DNA of 53,849 bases from a virus, in the IMG/VR virus record IMGVR_UViG_3300047457_000833, positions 1 to 53,849 of that record; one strand, given 5' to 3'. Below are positions 7,311 to 16,757 of this stretch, piece after piece (the first letter of the stretch is position 1; each line of letters opens with the position of its first letter). The notes beneath the pieces are model-generated. The model saw nothing but the letters and a program-made list of their open reading frames with translations, was not told the origin of the DNA and did not search any database. The position numbers and the translations under genes were made by a program.

Positions 7311-10300
7311 ATGGCAACCGAGATGGAGGTAATCGCTCGAATAGCAGGCGACGCCTCTGGTGCGGTTGACGCGTTCCATCAAGCGTCTGGGGCTGCACAG
7401 GGCTTCCAAAAAGAGATCGACAAGATGAATGCGATGCTTGTCGGGCTTGGAGCAGCCATCGGCACTGCTGGCTACGCGATCACACGCTTCGGCAAGAACG
7501 CCTTCGATGAGGCTGCTCGAGTGTCCGAACTTGATGTGGCTATGACAGCCATCGGTCGGTCAACGGGTGTTGGTGCAGGCAAACTGAAAGAGGCTGCCGC
7601 CGCGATTAAGGCGAAGGGTATTGAGACTGCCGCCGCCCAGAAGATGGCCATCGAATACGCGCAAGGCGAATTAGATCTTGCTGATGCTGCGAAAATTGCG
7701 CGTGTCGCGCAGGACTTGGCGGTTATCTCACAAAAGAACTCGACAGATACAGCGTTGTTGTTGACTCGAGCCATCAAGACTGGTAACTCGCAGTTGCTGA
7801 AATCGGCTGGTGTGTCCCGTCAAGCGTCCGAGGCATACGAGATGTATGCAACGGAACTTGGCAAATCAACGACCGCTTTAACCGCATCTGAACGTCAACA
7901 GGCCATCGTTAACCTGATCATGGATGAGGGTGAGAAGGTTGCTGGCGTTTATGAGGCGGCGATGCAGGAGGCTGGCAAGGTTCTGCGTTCGTTCCCACGC
8001 TTGTTTAACGACATTCAAGTCGCTATCGGCGGTGCTTTAGTAAACGGATTCGGGCCTTTGATCATGTCGGCCTACGACATGGTGAAAGCATTCTCAAAAG
8101 CGATCTCTGAGGGTGGTTCGCTTTACCCAGTTGTGCAGGCACTCGAGATGGTTGTCACGGAACTAGTCCAGCCGTTCGTTAATGCCTTCGACGCGATAAC
8201 CCACTTCATCAAGGGTCTCAAACTGACGGAAGAACAAGTGCCTGCCATCGCCGAAACGATGCGGAAACTTTTGCCCGTCATAACTGCGGTGTCGGCAGGC
8301 TTGTCGGCGTTCGCAGGGAGAAGCCTGCTCGGGAACCTCCCCGTGATCGGCAGATTTGTTGGCGCATTAAACCCGATGGCTATCGCAATAACCACGCTGA
8401 TCGCGCTTTCGCCGCGCCTGCGGTCGTCGTTCACTGGCTTGATGCAGGAAGCCCAGAAACTCATTCCACCCTTATTGAAGATCGCTAAAGCAATTGCAGA
8501 AGCAGCAGCCGAGTTCGTGGACGAGTTCATCATCCCGATGGCCACCGCGCTGCTGAACCTGCTCGGGCCTGCTATTAACGCCATGTCTGGATTCTTGGAT
8601 GCCTTCAGTGGGTCGGCGGATCGAGCGCGAAACGTCACCGAAGCCCTCAAAACTGCTCTGGTCGTTTTAACAGGCGTTTATGTTGGTCTCAAGGTTGTGG
8701 CAGCAGCCCAACTTGCGATCACAAAAGCCCAAGCCATCTGGGATGGAATCCTCACTGTTGCAACCTTTGTGCTGATCGCCGCAACGGACGGCCTCGCAGC
8801 AGCCTTCGCAGCCCTCGGAGTGACGATCACGGCCACAGGCATCGGCGCGCTGGTCATCGTCATCGGACTCGTTATCGCAGCACTGGTTGTCTGGTATCAG
8901 AAGTCGGTCTGGTTCCGCAACATGGTCAAGCAGGTATTTGAGGGTGTGGTGAACTTCTTTATTTGGGTCGTGAACAAAATCATCGAGTACATCAACATTT
9001 ATCTTGGCATGGCAACTAAAATGATCAACGGCCTGATCGGTATCTACAACAAGGTTGCCGCCATCACAGGCCTCCCAAAGATCGACCCCATTGACCCGTT
9101 AGCGATCAAAACCATCGGCTATCTGAACGTCGGCCTCGAGGAAACCGAGAACCGCGTCAACAGGCTCACGGGAGCGTTCTACAAACTGGTCAACGCCCAG
9201 AAACGGGAGAATCAGGCTCGGTTAGACGGCATGGGCTGGCTAGACGCGTGGAATGAAAAGGCCAAAGAACAGTCGCAAGGGCTTGGCGATGGGGCATCAA
9301 AGGCCGATGACCTTAAGAAAAAGATTGACGACCTGAAGCAAAAGACGCTCGAGTACGTCAAGGACGGCCTTGAGAACGCTCGGCAAGCCCTAAAAGAGCA
9401 GCAGAACGCGATGGAAGAATACGCCCAGAGCGTGTCCTCAACCGTTCGCGCACAACTCAACTTCGGCAACGCGATGTCGATGGTGATCCAGAAACGCAAA
9501 GAGGAAGCCGACGAGATCGCTCGTCAACAGGAAGCCCTCAACAATTACGCTGCGAGCATCTCAGGGGCCGTGAGTAAGGTTCTGTCGCTCTCTGGCGTGC
9601 TTGACGATCAGGCGAAGGCCGCTGACGCGCTGGCTAAAGCCCAAGCCGACGTGGCCAAAGCACAGGACGATTTCGCCGACGCAATACTGCGAGGTGATCT
9701 TGAGGACATTGTGAAGGCTCAGGAAGCGTTCGCTAAAGCCACTCAAGAAGCCAACGCTGCACAGTCGCAGCAAATGACGTTCCTTCAGCGTCTCGCCAAA
9801 CAAGCCGAATCGGCAATAGGGTTCGCCGACCGAATCAAGAAACTTGCTGCGGCAGGTCTCACTCAGGCTGCTCTTGATCAAGTAGTGCAGGCAGGCGCGG
9901 TCGCAGGAACGGCTATCGCGGATGAACTGTTGAAGGGTGGCGCGGAATCAATCACGACGGCAAACAAGTTGTTCGCCGACATCGCGTCTGTTGCTGAAAC
10001 CGTAGGCAAAAAGACTGCTGCAACCTACATGTCTGTTGGTGAGGCGGTCGGAGCGAACCTAATGGATGCGTTGGTTGAGCAGTCAAAGAAGGCTGCCTAC
10101 TTCGCGGAGAAAGTGCGCGAACTGCTGGCAGCAGGGCTGTCTCGGGGAGCGATTCAGGAAGTGCTCGACGCTGGCGTGGAGGCTGGCACAACTATCGCTG
10201 AGGAACTGTTGCAAGGTGGTGCTGATCGGATCAAGCAGACAAACGAACTGGTCGATCAGGTTAAAAGCGTCGGCGACGAGTTGGGCAAACTGCTTGCAAA

Positions 10301-10823
10301 TACCTACTATCAGGCTGGCGTTGATTTGGCGCAGTCCATAGTGGCTGGCTTGGAATCCAAACTGCATGAAGTGGAAATTGCCCTCGCCAAAATCACGACG
10401 CTCAAAGGCGCGCAAGCCTATTTTGACACGGTTTCTGGTGATGTTGACGCAGCCCAACGGCCATTGGGCACTTTGACTCCGCGCACGATCACAGGGCCAC
10501 AACCACTCGAGATTCCATCCGTGCCGATTTATGGGTTCGGCGAGGACGGATTCCTGAAGGACTTCTTCGACTTCTCAAACATCGTCGCACTGGCTTCTGG
10601 TGGCATCGTGAGCAAGCCCACGCTGGCTCTTGTCGGTGAGGCTGGCCCAGAAGCCGTTGTTCCACTTGGCCGAGGCATGAATCCGATAACTGGCGCAGGA
10701 GACATTAACATCACAGTCAACGCTGGCATGGGAGCGAATGGGAACGAGATTGGCCAACAGATCGTTGATCAACTGGTGCGCTGGCAGCGTAGGAACGGCA
10801 AACTTCCAGTTAGTACGGTGTAG
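7311..10823 (+). CDS. Tape measure protein
   Basis: A 1170-residue protein starting at ATG 7311. Features in order: helical N-terminus with Ala/Gly-rich stretches; several hydrophobic segments at about residues 340-370, 445-480 and 480-540 (the last ending VIVIGLVIAALVVW); a Lys/Glu/Gln-rich coiled-coil zone at about 640-800; two tandem copies of an 80-residue repeat (about 836-1010; core A.GL...A...VL.AG...GT.IA.ELL.GGA); and the usual C-terminal GEAGPEAVVPLGRG. The length sets tail length and predicts a tail of roughly 150-180 nm, using the rough rule of 1.5 angstrom per residue. Confidence 0.92.
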   Translation: MATEMEVIARIAGDASGAVDAFHQASGAAQGFQKEIDKMNAMLVGLGAAIGTAGYAITRFGKNAFDEAARVSELDVAMTAIGRSTGVGAGKLKEAAAAIKAKGIETAAAQKMAIEYAQGELDLADAAKIARVAQDLAVISQKNSTDTALLLTRAIKTGNSQLLKSAGVSRQASEAYEMYATELGKSTTALTASERQQAIVNLIMDEGEKVAGVYEAAMQEAGKVLRSFPRLFNDIQVAIGGALVNGFGPLIMSAYDMVKAFSKAISEGGSLYPVVQALEMVVTELVQPFVNAFDAITHFIKGLKLTEEQVPAIAETMRKLLPVITAVSAGLSAFAGRSLLGNLPVIGRFVGALNPMAIAITTLIALSPRLRSSFTGLMQEAQKLIPPLLKIAKAIAEAAAEFVDEFIIPMATALLNLLGPAINAMSGFLDAFSGSADRARNVTEALKTALVVLTGVYVGLKVVAAAQLAITKAQAIWDGILTVATFVLIAATDGLAAAFAALGVTITATGIGALVIVIGLVIAALVVWYQKSVWFRNMVKQVFEGVVNFFIWVVNKIIEYINIYLGMATKMINGLIGIYNKVAAITGLPKIDPIDPLAIKTIGYLNVGLEETENRVNRLTGAFYKLVNAQKRENQARLDGMGWLDAWNEKAKEQSQGLGDGASKADDLKKKIDDLKQKTLEYVKDGLENARQALKEQQNAMEEYAQSVSSTVRAQLNFGNAMSMVIQKRKEEADEIARQQEALNNYAASISGAVSKVLSLSGVLDDQAKAADALAKAQADVAKAQDDFADAILRGDLEDIVKAQEAFAKATQEANAAQSQQMTFLQRLAKQAESAIGFADRIKKLAAAGLTQAALDQVVQAGAVAGTAIADELLKGGAESITTANKLFADIASVAETVGKKTAATYMSVGEAVGANLMDALVEQSKKAAYFAEKVRELLAAGLSRGAIQEVLDAGVEAGTTIAEELLQGGADRIKQTNELVDQVKSVGDELGKLLANTYYQAGVDLAQSIVAGLESKLHEVEIALAKITTLKGAQAYFDTVSGDVDAAQRPLGTLTPRTITGPQPLEIPSVPIYGFGEDGFLKDFFDFSNIVALASGGIVSKPTLALVGEAGPEAVVPLGRGMNPITGAGDINITVNAGMGANGNEIGQQIVDQLVRWQRRNGKLPVSTV
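10814..10819 (+). promoter_or_regulatory. -10-like box six bases before a start codon
   Basis: TACGGT is followed by exactly six bases and then ATG 10826. It falls in the last codons of the tape-measure gene and has no -35 box, so it could be chance. It is listed because the same spacing occurs at five other starts. Confidence 0.25.
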
Positions 10824-10825
10824 TC

Positions 10826-12082
10826 ATGGCTATCACGATGGCGTGGGGCGGTACTTACACCGTTCTTTTAGAGGTCGGGTTCATTGTTCGGGAATTCACG
10901 CTTAACACATCAACGCTTGACGGCAGTGACGTTCTTGACGGGACGCTCGAGGGCATTGACGCCACCGAGTGGGTGCAAGAAATCTCTATTAACCGAGGAC
11001 GGAGCGACATCTTGCAGGATTTCACGGCTGGTCGCTGCGTTATCGTGCTGAATAACAACGACCGTCGATTTGACCCACTGAACGCATCCTCCCCGTATGT
11101 TGATCCATCAACAGGGGAATCTGGGGTAGTTCCGCGTCGCAAAGTGACAGTGAAATACGGATCGACGACCCTTTTCACAGGTCGAATCACTGATATTGAT
11201 TTCGAGTACGAGCCGACCCCTGTCACAAGAAGCACCTGCACGATTGAGGCCAGCGACGATTTCCTGCGGCTTGCCTCAACCTACATTTCGGCGCACACAC
11301 CGACTTCTGCGCTCTCTGGAGCCGCCGTCTCTGCGATCCTTGATCGCGCTGAGGTGAATTATCCGAGCACACGCTCGATTTCAACAGGCACGGCCACTAT
11401 CGGCGCATATCCGATAGCGGAATCAACCAACACGCTCGATTATTTGCTTGATGTTTCGCGCACCGAGCAGGGATATCTTTTCATTAAAGGCAATGGAGAC
11501 CTGAACTTCACCGACAGGGTGACGGCCTCGTTCGCGTCCCCAACGTTTACTTTCACGGACTCTGGTTCTGGCGTCGGCTACTCAGATTTCGGCGTCCAGT
11601 ACGGCGATGAGTTCCTTTACAACAGGATTCTGGTAGAAAACGCCACAGGCACAACGGTCAATGCCGATGATGCGACAAGTCAAACCACCTACGGAATCAG
11701 TGCGTTGCGGCTCGGGGAATGCTTGTTCGCGTCGGATGCAGCCGCCCAAAGCCTCGCCGACTTTCTGCTGAACGAGTACAAAGAACCAGAATATCGAATC
11801 GACGAAATCAAAGTGGATTTCGCTGGCGCAAACGTGTCGACCGCTAACCAGCAATCCATAGTTGACCTAGATTTAGGTGGCGTGATCGCGGTGGTGAAAT
11901 CGTTCTCGACAGGCACGCCGTCATCGGTTAGCCAGAATCTGGCGATCCAACAGATCAACCACTCGATCTCCCCTCTAGCCCACTCCATTAACTTCAGACT
12001 CTCTCCAGCCCGTGTGCTCGGACAGTTCACACTCAACTCGGCGACCCTCGGCACACTCGATGACAACAATGCGGTAACATAA
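10826..12082 (+). CDS. Minor tail / distal tail protein
   Basis: A 418-residue protein following the tape measure. Residues 45-130 carry the pattern seen in actinophage minor tail proteins: EISINRGRSDILQDFTAGRC, then VLNNNDRRFDPLN, SPYVDP and a strand ending TLFTGRITDI. The remainder is beta-rich with a helical insertion (SLADFLLNEYKEPEYRIDEI). Short FTLN.STLG-like segments recur near both ends (residues 22-32 and 400-412). It probably forms part of the tail tip or baseplate ring. Confidence 0.75.
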   Translation: MAITMAWGGTYTVLLEVGFIVREFTLNTSTLDGSDVLDGTLEGIDATEWVQEISINRGRSDILQDFTAGRCVIVLNNNDRRFDPLNASSPYVDPSTGESGVVPRRKVTVKYGSTTLFTGRITDIDFEYEPTPVTRSTCTIEASDDFLRLASTYISAHTPTSALSGAAVSAILDRAEVNYPSTRSISTGTATIGAYPIAESTNTLDYLLDVSRTEQGYLFIKGNGDLNFTDRVTASFASPTFTFTDSGSGVGYSDFGVQYGDEFLYNRILVENATGTTVNADDATSQTTYGISALRLGECLFASDAAAQSLADFLLNEYKEPEYRIDEIKVDFAGANVSTANQQSIVDLDLGGVIAVVKSFSTGTPSSVSQNLAIQQINHSISPLAHSINFRLSPARVLGQFTLNSATLGTLDDNNAVT

Positions 12083-12089
12083 GGGCACT

Positions 12090-12356
12090 ATGGCTGGACT
12101 TGGGGCAAAACTTTGGACTAGCGGCGAAGTGGTCACTGCCGCGAACGTTAACGGCTACCTTCAGGATCAGACCGTTATGCGTTTTGCTGATGAGGCCACT
12201 CGAACGGCAGCGTTCGGTGGTGCTGGCGAGCCGACACTGGCATCTGGAATGATGAGTTATCTTGTTGATGTTGCACAGGTTCAGGTTTACAACGGCAGCG
12301 CGTGGGTTGCCATCGGTGGCGGCGCAGATATTCTTCAGGTTCAGGTTTTCAGTTAG
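12090..12356 (+). CDS. Small tail-tip/fibre-associated protein
   Basis: An 88-residue protein from ATG 12090 to the TAG at 12354-12356. The sequence LWTSGEVVTAANVNGYLQDQ followed by FADEATRTAAF and a YNGSAWVAIGG strand is a familiar small module of siphovirus tail fibres and collars: a helix-turn start and a beta end. It lies between the tail-tip gene and the fibre genes. The precise location in the virion is unknown. Confidence 0.6.
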   Translation: MAGLGAKLWTSGEVVTAANVNGYLQDQTVMRFADEATRTAAFGGAGEPTLASGMMSYLVDVAQVQVYNGSAWVAIGGGADILQVQVFS

Positions 12357-12365
12357 GAGATCGAC

Positions 12366-12728
12366 ATGGCAACATACACCAAGCAGAAACTGAGCGCGTC
12401 AACAGACGGTCGCGCCATCAAAGTCGCTGCAACAGCAACGGCTGGCACAACCATCCACACTGGATCGGCAACTGCTACCACCTACGATGAGGTGTGGCTG
12501 TATGCACAGAACACTGATACATCTGCAGTGAAACTCACGATTGAGTGGGGTGGCACTACTGCACCTGACGATCTGATTGAAGTGACTGTGCAGCCTGAGG
12601 CTGGCTTGGTGGCGATTGCTACTGGTCTGCTGATCAAGGGCAATGCGACTCCTCTTGTGATTCGTGCGTTCGCAGCGACTGCGAATGTGATCACCATTCA
12701 TGGCTTCGTGAACCAGATCACGGCATAG
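12366..12728 (+). CDS. Small beta-rich tail protein
   Basis: A 120-residue protein starting at ATG 12366. Nearly all of it reads as beta strands (TIHTGSATATTYDEVWLYAQ, VKLTIEWGG, VVIRAFA-type). There are no cysteines and no membrane segment. Proteins of this kind are usual between tip and fibre genes and often trimerise. The role is inferred from position. Confidence 0.55.
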   Translation: MATYTKQKLSASTDGRAIKVAATATAGTTIHTGSATATTYDEVWLYAQNTDTSAVKLTIEWGGTTAPDDLIEVTVQPEAGLVAIATGLLIKGNATPLVIRAFAATANVITIHGFVNQITA

Positions 12729-12735
12729 GGGCTTT

Positions 12736-13611
12736 ATGTCTCGCAGGCTTCTTGGGTATGTGAGTGCGCTGAGCAGTCAGTCCTTGACTCGTTATGGTTG
12801 GGCTTCTGGCGGTACTGGCTCTATCACGCCATTCACGACTGCTGGCATCACCTACAACGGTGTCTATTTCAATTCTGATGGCACTCTTACTGTTACTACT
12901 GGCGGTTTGTTTGATGTGCTTCTTGTCGGCGGTGGTGGTGGAGGCGGTAACGGTGGTTCATCTGGCTACAACGGTGGTGGCGGTGGTGGTGGGCAAGTAT
13001 TGCAATCCACTATCTATCTAGCAGCAGGTTCGTATTCGGTTGATGTTGGTGCTGGCGGTGCATCCAGAACGGCTGGTAATCCAACGACTATTTATTCAGG
13101 AACAAACTCGTTGCTCATTGCTCTTGCTGGTGGTGCTGGAGGTCTAACAGTTGAAGGTTCGGCAGTCGCAATAGGTGGCTTCTCATCTGGCGGTGGTGGT
13201 TCAGGAACAGGCGGTTCTGGAGCGAACGGTGGTTCTGCAGCGATTAGCACGATTACTGGTTACGCAGGCGGTAACGGGAACACAGGCGGTGGTGGTGGTG
13301 GCGGTGGTGGTGCAGGAGCAGTTGGTAGCAACTCTGGTGGCGCAACAGGAGGCGCAGGTGGGAATGGTGTTGCATCATCATTCACAGGTTCATCCATAAC
13401 ATTTGGTGGTGGCGGTGGTGGTGCAGGAGCAGGTGCAGCAGGTGGTGCTGGAGGGTCTGGTGGTGGCGGTGCTGGAGCGACATCTGGTGCTGGAACGGCT
13501 GGAACGGCAAACACGGGAGGCGGTGGCGGTGGTGGTTCTTACACGGGTGCTGGTGCTGGTGCTGCTGGTGGATCGGGTATCGCTTATGTTCGATGGGCGG
13601 TGAACGCATGA
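12736..13611 (+). CDS. Glycine-rich tail fibre protein A
   Basis: A 291-residue protein. Residues 1-70 include a beta segment with FNSDGTLTVTTGGLFDVLLV, after which the chain becomes extremely Gly-rich (runs of GGGGGG up to about residue 275), closing with a GSGIAYVRWAVNA strand. This matches the glycine-rich domain of tail fibres whose chains pack as polyglycine-II helices. The tip loops usually bind host receptors. It is a paralogue of the next gene, which starts in the overlapping ATGA at 13608. Confidence 0.7.
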   Translation: MSRRLLGYVSALSSQSLTRYGWASGGTGSITPFTTAGITYNGVYFNSDGTLTVTTGGLFDVLLVGGGGGGGNGGSSGYNGGGGGGGQVLQSTIYLAAGSYSVDVGAGGASRTAGNPTTIYSGTNSLLIALAGGAGGLTVEGSAVAIGGFSSGGGGSGTGGSGANGGSAAISTITGYAGGNGNTGGGGGGGGGAGAVGSNSGGATGGAGGNGVASSFTGSSITFGGGGGGAGAGAAGGAGGSGGGGAGATSGAGTAGTANTGGGGGGGSYTGAGAGAAGGSGIAYVRWAVNA

Positions 13612-14453
13612 GACCAAGTGGATATGTGAGTGCAGGTCAGGTGCAGCAGATTGCGTACACGCCGTACGGGAATGGATCGGGTGGTTCTTCTTCCACGATC
13701 ACGGTGTCTGGTCAGTCGTACACGCTTCTGTCTTTTACAAGCGATGGAACTTTGACTGTGAATCGATCTGGTTTGTTTGATGTTCTTCTTGTCGGCGGTG
13801 GTGGTGGTGGTGGTTCAAGTTCAGACGCTCAGTATGGTGGTGCTGGTGGTGGCGGTGGAGCAGTAGTTGAATCAACGATTTACATTCCAGCAGGAACTCA
13901 ATCCATCACGATTGGTTCTGGTGGGGCGATAAACGGCGGTTCTGGTGGGAATGCTGCTTGCAACGGTGGTGTGTCTAAAGTTGGCTCGATAATCTTCGCC
14001 ACTGGTGGCGGTGGCGGCTCGTCTTCTGCCGAAACTGGTACAGGTCCACAAGCAAGGAATGGTGGTTCAGGTGGCGGTCGTGCGTATTTCAACGACAGCA
14101 ACTATGGGCTTCCCGATGGTTGTGGTTATGGATTCCGAGGTGGCACTGGTGGAGGTAGTGGTGGCGCTGGTGGCGGTGGCGGTGCTGGGGCAATCGGTGG
14201 CAATGCTTCTGGTTCATATGTCGGTGGTACTGGTGGTGCTGGTAGGGATATTTCTCTCTGGATAGGTCAGTCTGCTGGTACTACTTACAAGGCTGGTGGT
14301 GGTGGTGGAACGGGGAACTCTGGTGGCACTGGCGGCACTGGTGGTGGTGGCAATCGTGGTTCTGCTGGAACGGCTAATTCTGGCGGTGGCGGTGGTGCAA
14401 ATAACACTGGTGGTTCAGGCATCGTTTATGTTCGTTTCCGTGACAACGCATAA
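13608..14453 (+). CDS. Glycine-rich tail fibre protein B
   Basis: A 281-residue paralogue of the preceding fibre: the same order of an N-terminal beta segment (FTSDGTLTVNRSGLFDVLLV), a Gly-rich body and a final GSGIVYVRFRDNA strand. The start at 13608 overlaps the previous stop; an upstream in-frame ATG at 13593 would add five residues. Differences from paralogue A concentrate in loops between Gly runs, as expected of receptor-binding regions. Confidence 0.7.
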   Translation: MRPSGYVSAGQVQQIAYTPYGNGSGGSSSTITVSGQSYTLLSFTSDGTLTVNRSGLFDVLLVGGGGGGGSSSDAQYGGAGGGGGAVVESTIYIPAGTQSITIGSGGAINGGSGGNAACNGGVSKVGSIIFATGGGGGSSSAETGTGPQARNGGSGGGRAYFNDSNYGLPDGCGYGFRGGTGGGSGGAGGGGGAGAIGGNASGSYVGGTGGAGRDISLWIGQSAGTTYKAGGGGGTGNSGGTGGTGGGGNRGSAGTANSGGGGGANNTGGSGIVYVRFRDNA

Positions 14454-14462
14454 GGAGAAACT

Positions 14463-14690
14463 ATGTCGCAGTATTTCGCACAACTAAACGAGAACAATGT
14501 CGTGACTCACGTTGCTGTCGTGACAGCAGAGTTCATGGCAGAGAATCCAGATCGCTATGAAGGTCGATGGGTTGAGACCTTCTTTGACACGAAAGGCAAA
14601 ACCTACGCTGGCATTGGGTTCACCTATGATGAGGACACTGAGGATTTCACTCCTCCTGTAGCACCAGAGCCACTAGCCGATCCTGAGTGA
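14463..14690 (+). CDS. Small protein after the fibres, possible fibre assembly factor
   Basis: A 75-residue protein starting at ATG 14463 behind AAGGAG at 14452-14457. It reads MSQYFAQLNENNVVTHVAVV, then a central W/F-containing strand, GKTYAGIGFTYDEDTEDF and a Pro-rich acidic tail. This resembles short proteins that follow fibre genes in many marine and freshwater phages. The function is unproven. Confidence 0.5.
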   Translation: MSQYFAQLNENNVVTHVAVVTAEFMAENPDRYEGRWVETFFDTKGKTYAGIGFTYDEDTEDFTPPVAPEPLADPE

Positions 14691-14743
14691 CGGCCACCTG
14701 CTGAACGGCACTTAGGCTGCGCCGTTTGATATTGTGAAACGCG

Positions 14744-15013
14744 ATGCCAAGTTCAGACACCTTCTCGCGTTTTAGGACACTTCCAGTTGACCCTGCAACA
14801 TCTGCGGCTGCCGTGACTCCCCACAATACGAACGACCTCACTTACGTCACGCGCGCGTTGTACGTAGGTACAGGTGGGGACGTCAAAGTGAATATGGCAG
14901 ACAGTGGCACTGTCACATTTGTGGGTGTGCCAACTGGAACTACTCTCGCGGTTCGTGCGTCGCGCGTTTATTCAACAGGCACTACGGCCACCGATATTGT
15001 TGCTTTGTGGTGA
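14744..15013 (+). CDS. Spike-base-like small structural protein
   Basis: An 89-residue protein starting at ATG 14744. The segment AVTPHNTNDLTYVTRALYVG, then GGDVKVNM, TVTFVGVPTGTTLAVRA and TGTTATDIVALW, is a widely conserved small phage module. It is related to the spike-base domain of gene transfer agents and to small head- or tail-fibre bases. A -10-like TATTGT lies eight bases before the start. Confidence 0.65.
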   Translation: MPSSDTFSRFRTLPVDPATSAAAVTPHNTNDLTYVTRALYVGTGGDVKVNMADSGTVTFVGVPTGTTLAVRASRVYSTGTTATDIVALW

Positions 15014-15022
15014 TCCCACGTG

Positions 15023-15163
15023 ATGATATCGCCTTCGGCGATCACGGTTAGTCGTGGCGGCATTTCGTTTGATGCCTTATCGGCGTGGCTTGCAGGCGTT
15101 GCGCAAGCCCTCAAACTTGACGATCTAATTCGAGGGGTCTTGGACAACGACTTCTTGTTGTGA
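15023..15163 (+). CDS. Small hypothetical protein
   Basis: A 46-residue protein whose stop TGA at 15161-15163 overlaps the next GTG start by four bases, a typical coupled arrangement. It has a Ser-rich start followed by an amphipathic helix (DALSAWLAGVAQALKLDDLI). No family is recognised. A GTG at 15020 is an alternative start one codon upstream. Confidence 0.5.
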   Translation: MISPSAITVSRGGISFDALSAWLAGVAQALKLDDLIRGVLDNDFLL

Positions 15164-16590
15164 GAACCTCAAGATGGTCGCGCTGGATCATTGCGCTCGC
15201 ACCGCTGATCGCTCTCGGCCTGACTAGCACAGAAGCGCGCGCAGAGGCGCAGGTAGGGCTTTACGCAACTGGCTACATTTATCCGTCCGACCAGATACCT
15301 GTGCGATCAACAAGCCTGTATCCGACGTGCGGCTCAGAGGTCGAGAACAACATCAACCGCAACTTTGATGGTGAACCTTTCCAAGCCTGCGGATGGGATT
15401 TCTTTATGGTGCACTACGAGGGCTTCATCCAAATCCCTGAGCATCAAACCATCGAGTTCATGGTGGCGGCAGATGATGGTGGGACGGTCTCTATCGCAGG
15501 AGCCGAATTTGGGACATGGAATCTTAAGGGATGCTCGTGGAGCGCGCCTGCTGATCTGTCTGGCCTTGAAGGGGAGCAGCCTCTTGATGGGTGGTTCTTC
15601 GAGTACGGTGGCGGCACATGCTTTATGCTGGCGTGGAAAATTGATGACGAGTATTGGGAGATAGTTCCAGATTGGGCATATACAACGGAATCCACACCGT
15701 CGACAACGACCTCTACTACTACTGTCCTCGAAACGACTGTCCCTGCCACCACCACTACTTCTACGACGCTTCAGGCAACTACGACAACGCCAAGTACGTC
15801 GACAACAGCATCAACGATATCCACCACAACATCTAGCACCTCCTCCACCACAACGACAACTGAACCAGAAACCACAACGACTTCATCTACGAGTACGTCG
15901 CTAGTTGCCACGTCAACCACACAAGGATGGGTATCTCCACCGCCATCAGCCACGACTGAACCTTCCACGACGGCTCCAACAACAACCACAACGGAAGAAC
16001 CAGCACCCCAAACATCAGAAGCAACAGTTCAATCCACTCCATCTACCGACCTCCCCGTCGCAACAACTGATTCGCCGTCCACCACACGCCCAACAGAACC
16101 AGCCACGTCCGTGCCTGTGGAAACTGCCACCACACAAGCAGAATCAACAACCACACTTCCCGACCTCCTTGACGGCTCGAACGACCCACAGTTTAGTGAG
16201 GTTGAGGCTGAACAGGCGCGCGCATTAGTCGACGAGGCCATAAATGACGGGCTGACAGCCGAGGTTGTCGCGGCTTTGGCTGCTGATCCAGCCGTCATCG
16301 AGAACGTGAGCGTTGACCAAGCAGCGGAAATCTTTGAAGCCCTGAATGACGCGTCGTTAACCGACGCACAGGTGGATGCCGTTACTGAAGTCATGAACAA
16401 TGCGCCTGATGAAATCAAAGAGGAGTTCGAGTCGGCGGTCAACATATTCGGCAAGGGCTTTGACAATTACGTTCCTCTCGGCTCGAGCATCTCGGTCGGG
16501 GTTCGTCGAGTGGTGATCGCTTCCAGTGCGCTATTATCGGCTGTGCCGAGCGTTCGGGCCGAGGGAACTAGCAGGCGGCAAAGGGTCTGA
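15160..16590 (+). CDS. Secreted PA14-like protein with Thr-rich linker
   Basis: A 476-residue protein from GTG 15160. Residues 1-29 form a signal peptide ending in an EARAEA-type site. Residues 30-168 look like a PA14/GLEYA-type sugar-binding beta domain (GLYATGYIYP, FFMVHYEGFIQIP, MVAADDGGTVSI). Residues about 170-335 are a Thr/Ser/Pro-rich mucin-like linker that could be glycosylated. The last 120 residues are acidic helices followed by a hydrophobic segment (VVIASSALLSAV) and a basic end, suggesting an anchor. It lies between the fibre and lysis genes; it could be a virion-borne adhesin or a host-surface protein. Confidence 0.6.
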   Translation: MRTSRWSRWIIALAPLIALGLTSTEARAEAQVGLYATGYIYPSDQIPVRSTSLYPTCGSEVENNINRNFDGEPFQACGWDFFMVHYEGFIQIPEHQTIEFMVAADDGGTVSIAGAEFGTWNLKGCSWSAPADLSGLEGEQPLDGWFFEYGGGTCFMLAWKIDDEYWEIVPDWAYTTESTPSTTTSTTTVLETTVPATTTTSTTLQATTTTPSTSTTASTISTTTSSTSSTTTTTEPETTTTSSTSTSLVATSTTQGWVSPPPSATTEPSTTAPTTTTTEEPAPQTSEATVQSTPSTDLPVATTDSPSTTRPTEPATSVPVETATTQAESTTTLPDLLDGSNDPQFSEVEAEQARALVDEAINDGLTAEVVAALAADPAVIENVSVDQAAEIFEALNDASLTDAQVDAVTEVMNNAPDEIKEEFESAVNIFGKGFDNYVPLGSSISVGVRRVVIASSALLSAVPSVRAEGTSRRQRV

Positions 16591-16592
16591 AC

Positions 16593-16757
16593 ATGGAAAA
16601 GTGGCTAGAAGAAGCGCATGGCTTGGTCTGGACGCTGGCTGGCACGGGCATGGTGCTGATCACACTTAGCGGCCAAACACTCAAGTGGGGTGTCATCATC
16701 AGCGTTCTGGGCCTTTTGTTACACTTGGGGCTGTCCGTTCTTAAAGGAGACAATTGA
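16593..16757 (+). CDS. Small membrane protein, holin candidate
   Basis: A 54-residue protein from ATG 16593. It has two closely spaced hydrophobic segments (LVWTLAGTGMVLI and WGVIISVLGLLLHLGL) and a short basic/acidic tail. It lies directly before a second membrane protein and the endolysin, so a holin or antiholin role is plausible. The stop overlaps the next ATG (TGATG at 16755-16759). Confidence 0.5.
   Translation: MEKWLEEAHGLVWTLAGTGMVLITLSGQTLKWGVIISVLGLLLHLGLSVLKGDN

Noticed and set aside
13260-13617. Reverse-strand frames opposite the glycine-rich fibres
   Set aside because: They are Pro- or His-rich complements of Gly codons and have no independent evidence.
14697-14732. Terminator after the 14463 gene
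   Set aside because: AACGGC and GCCGTT give only a 6-bp stem with an 11-base loop and no T-run.
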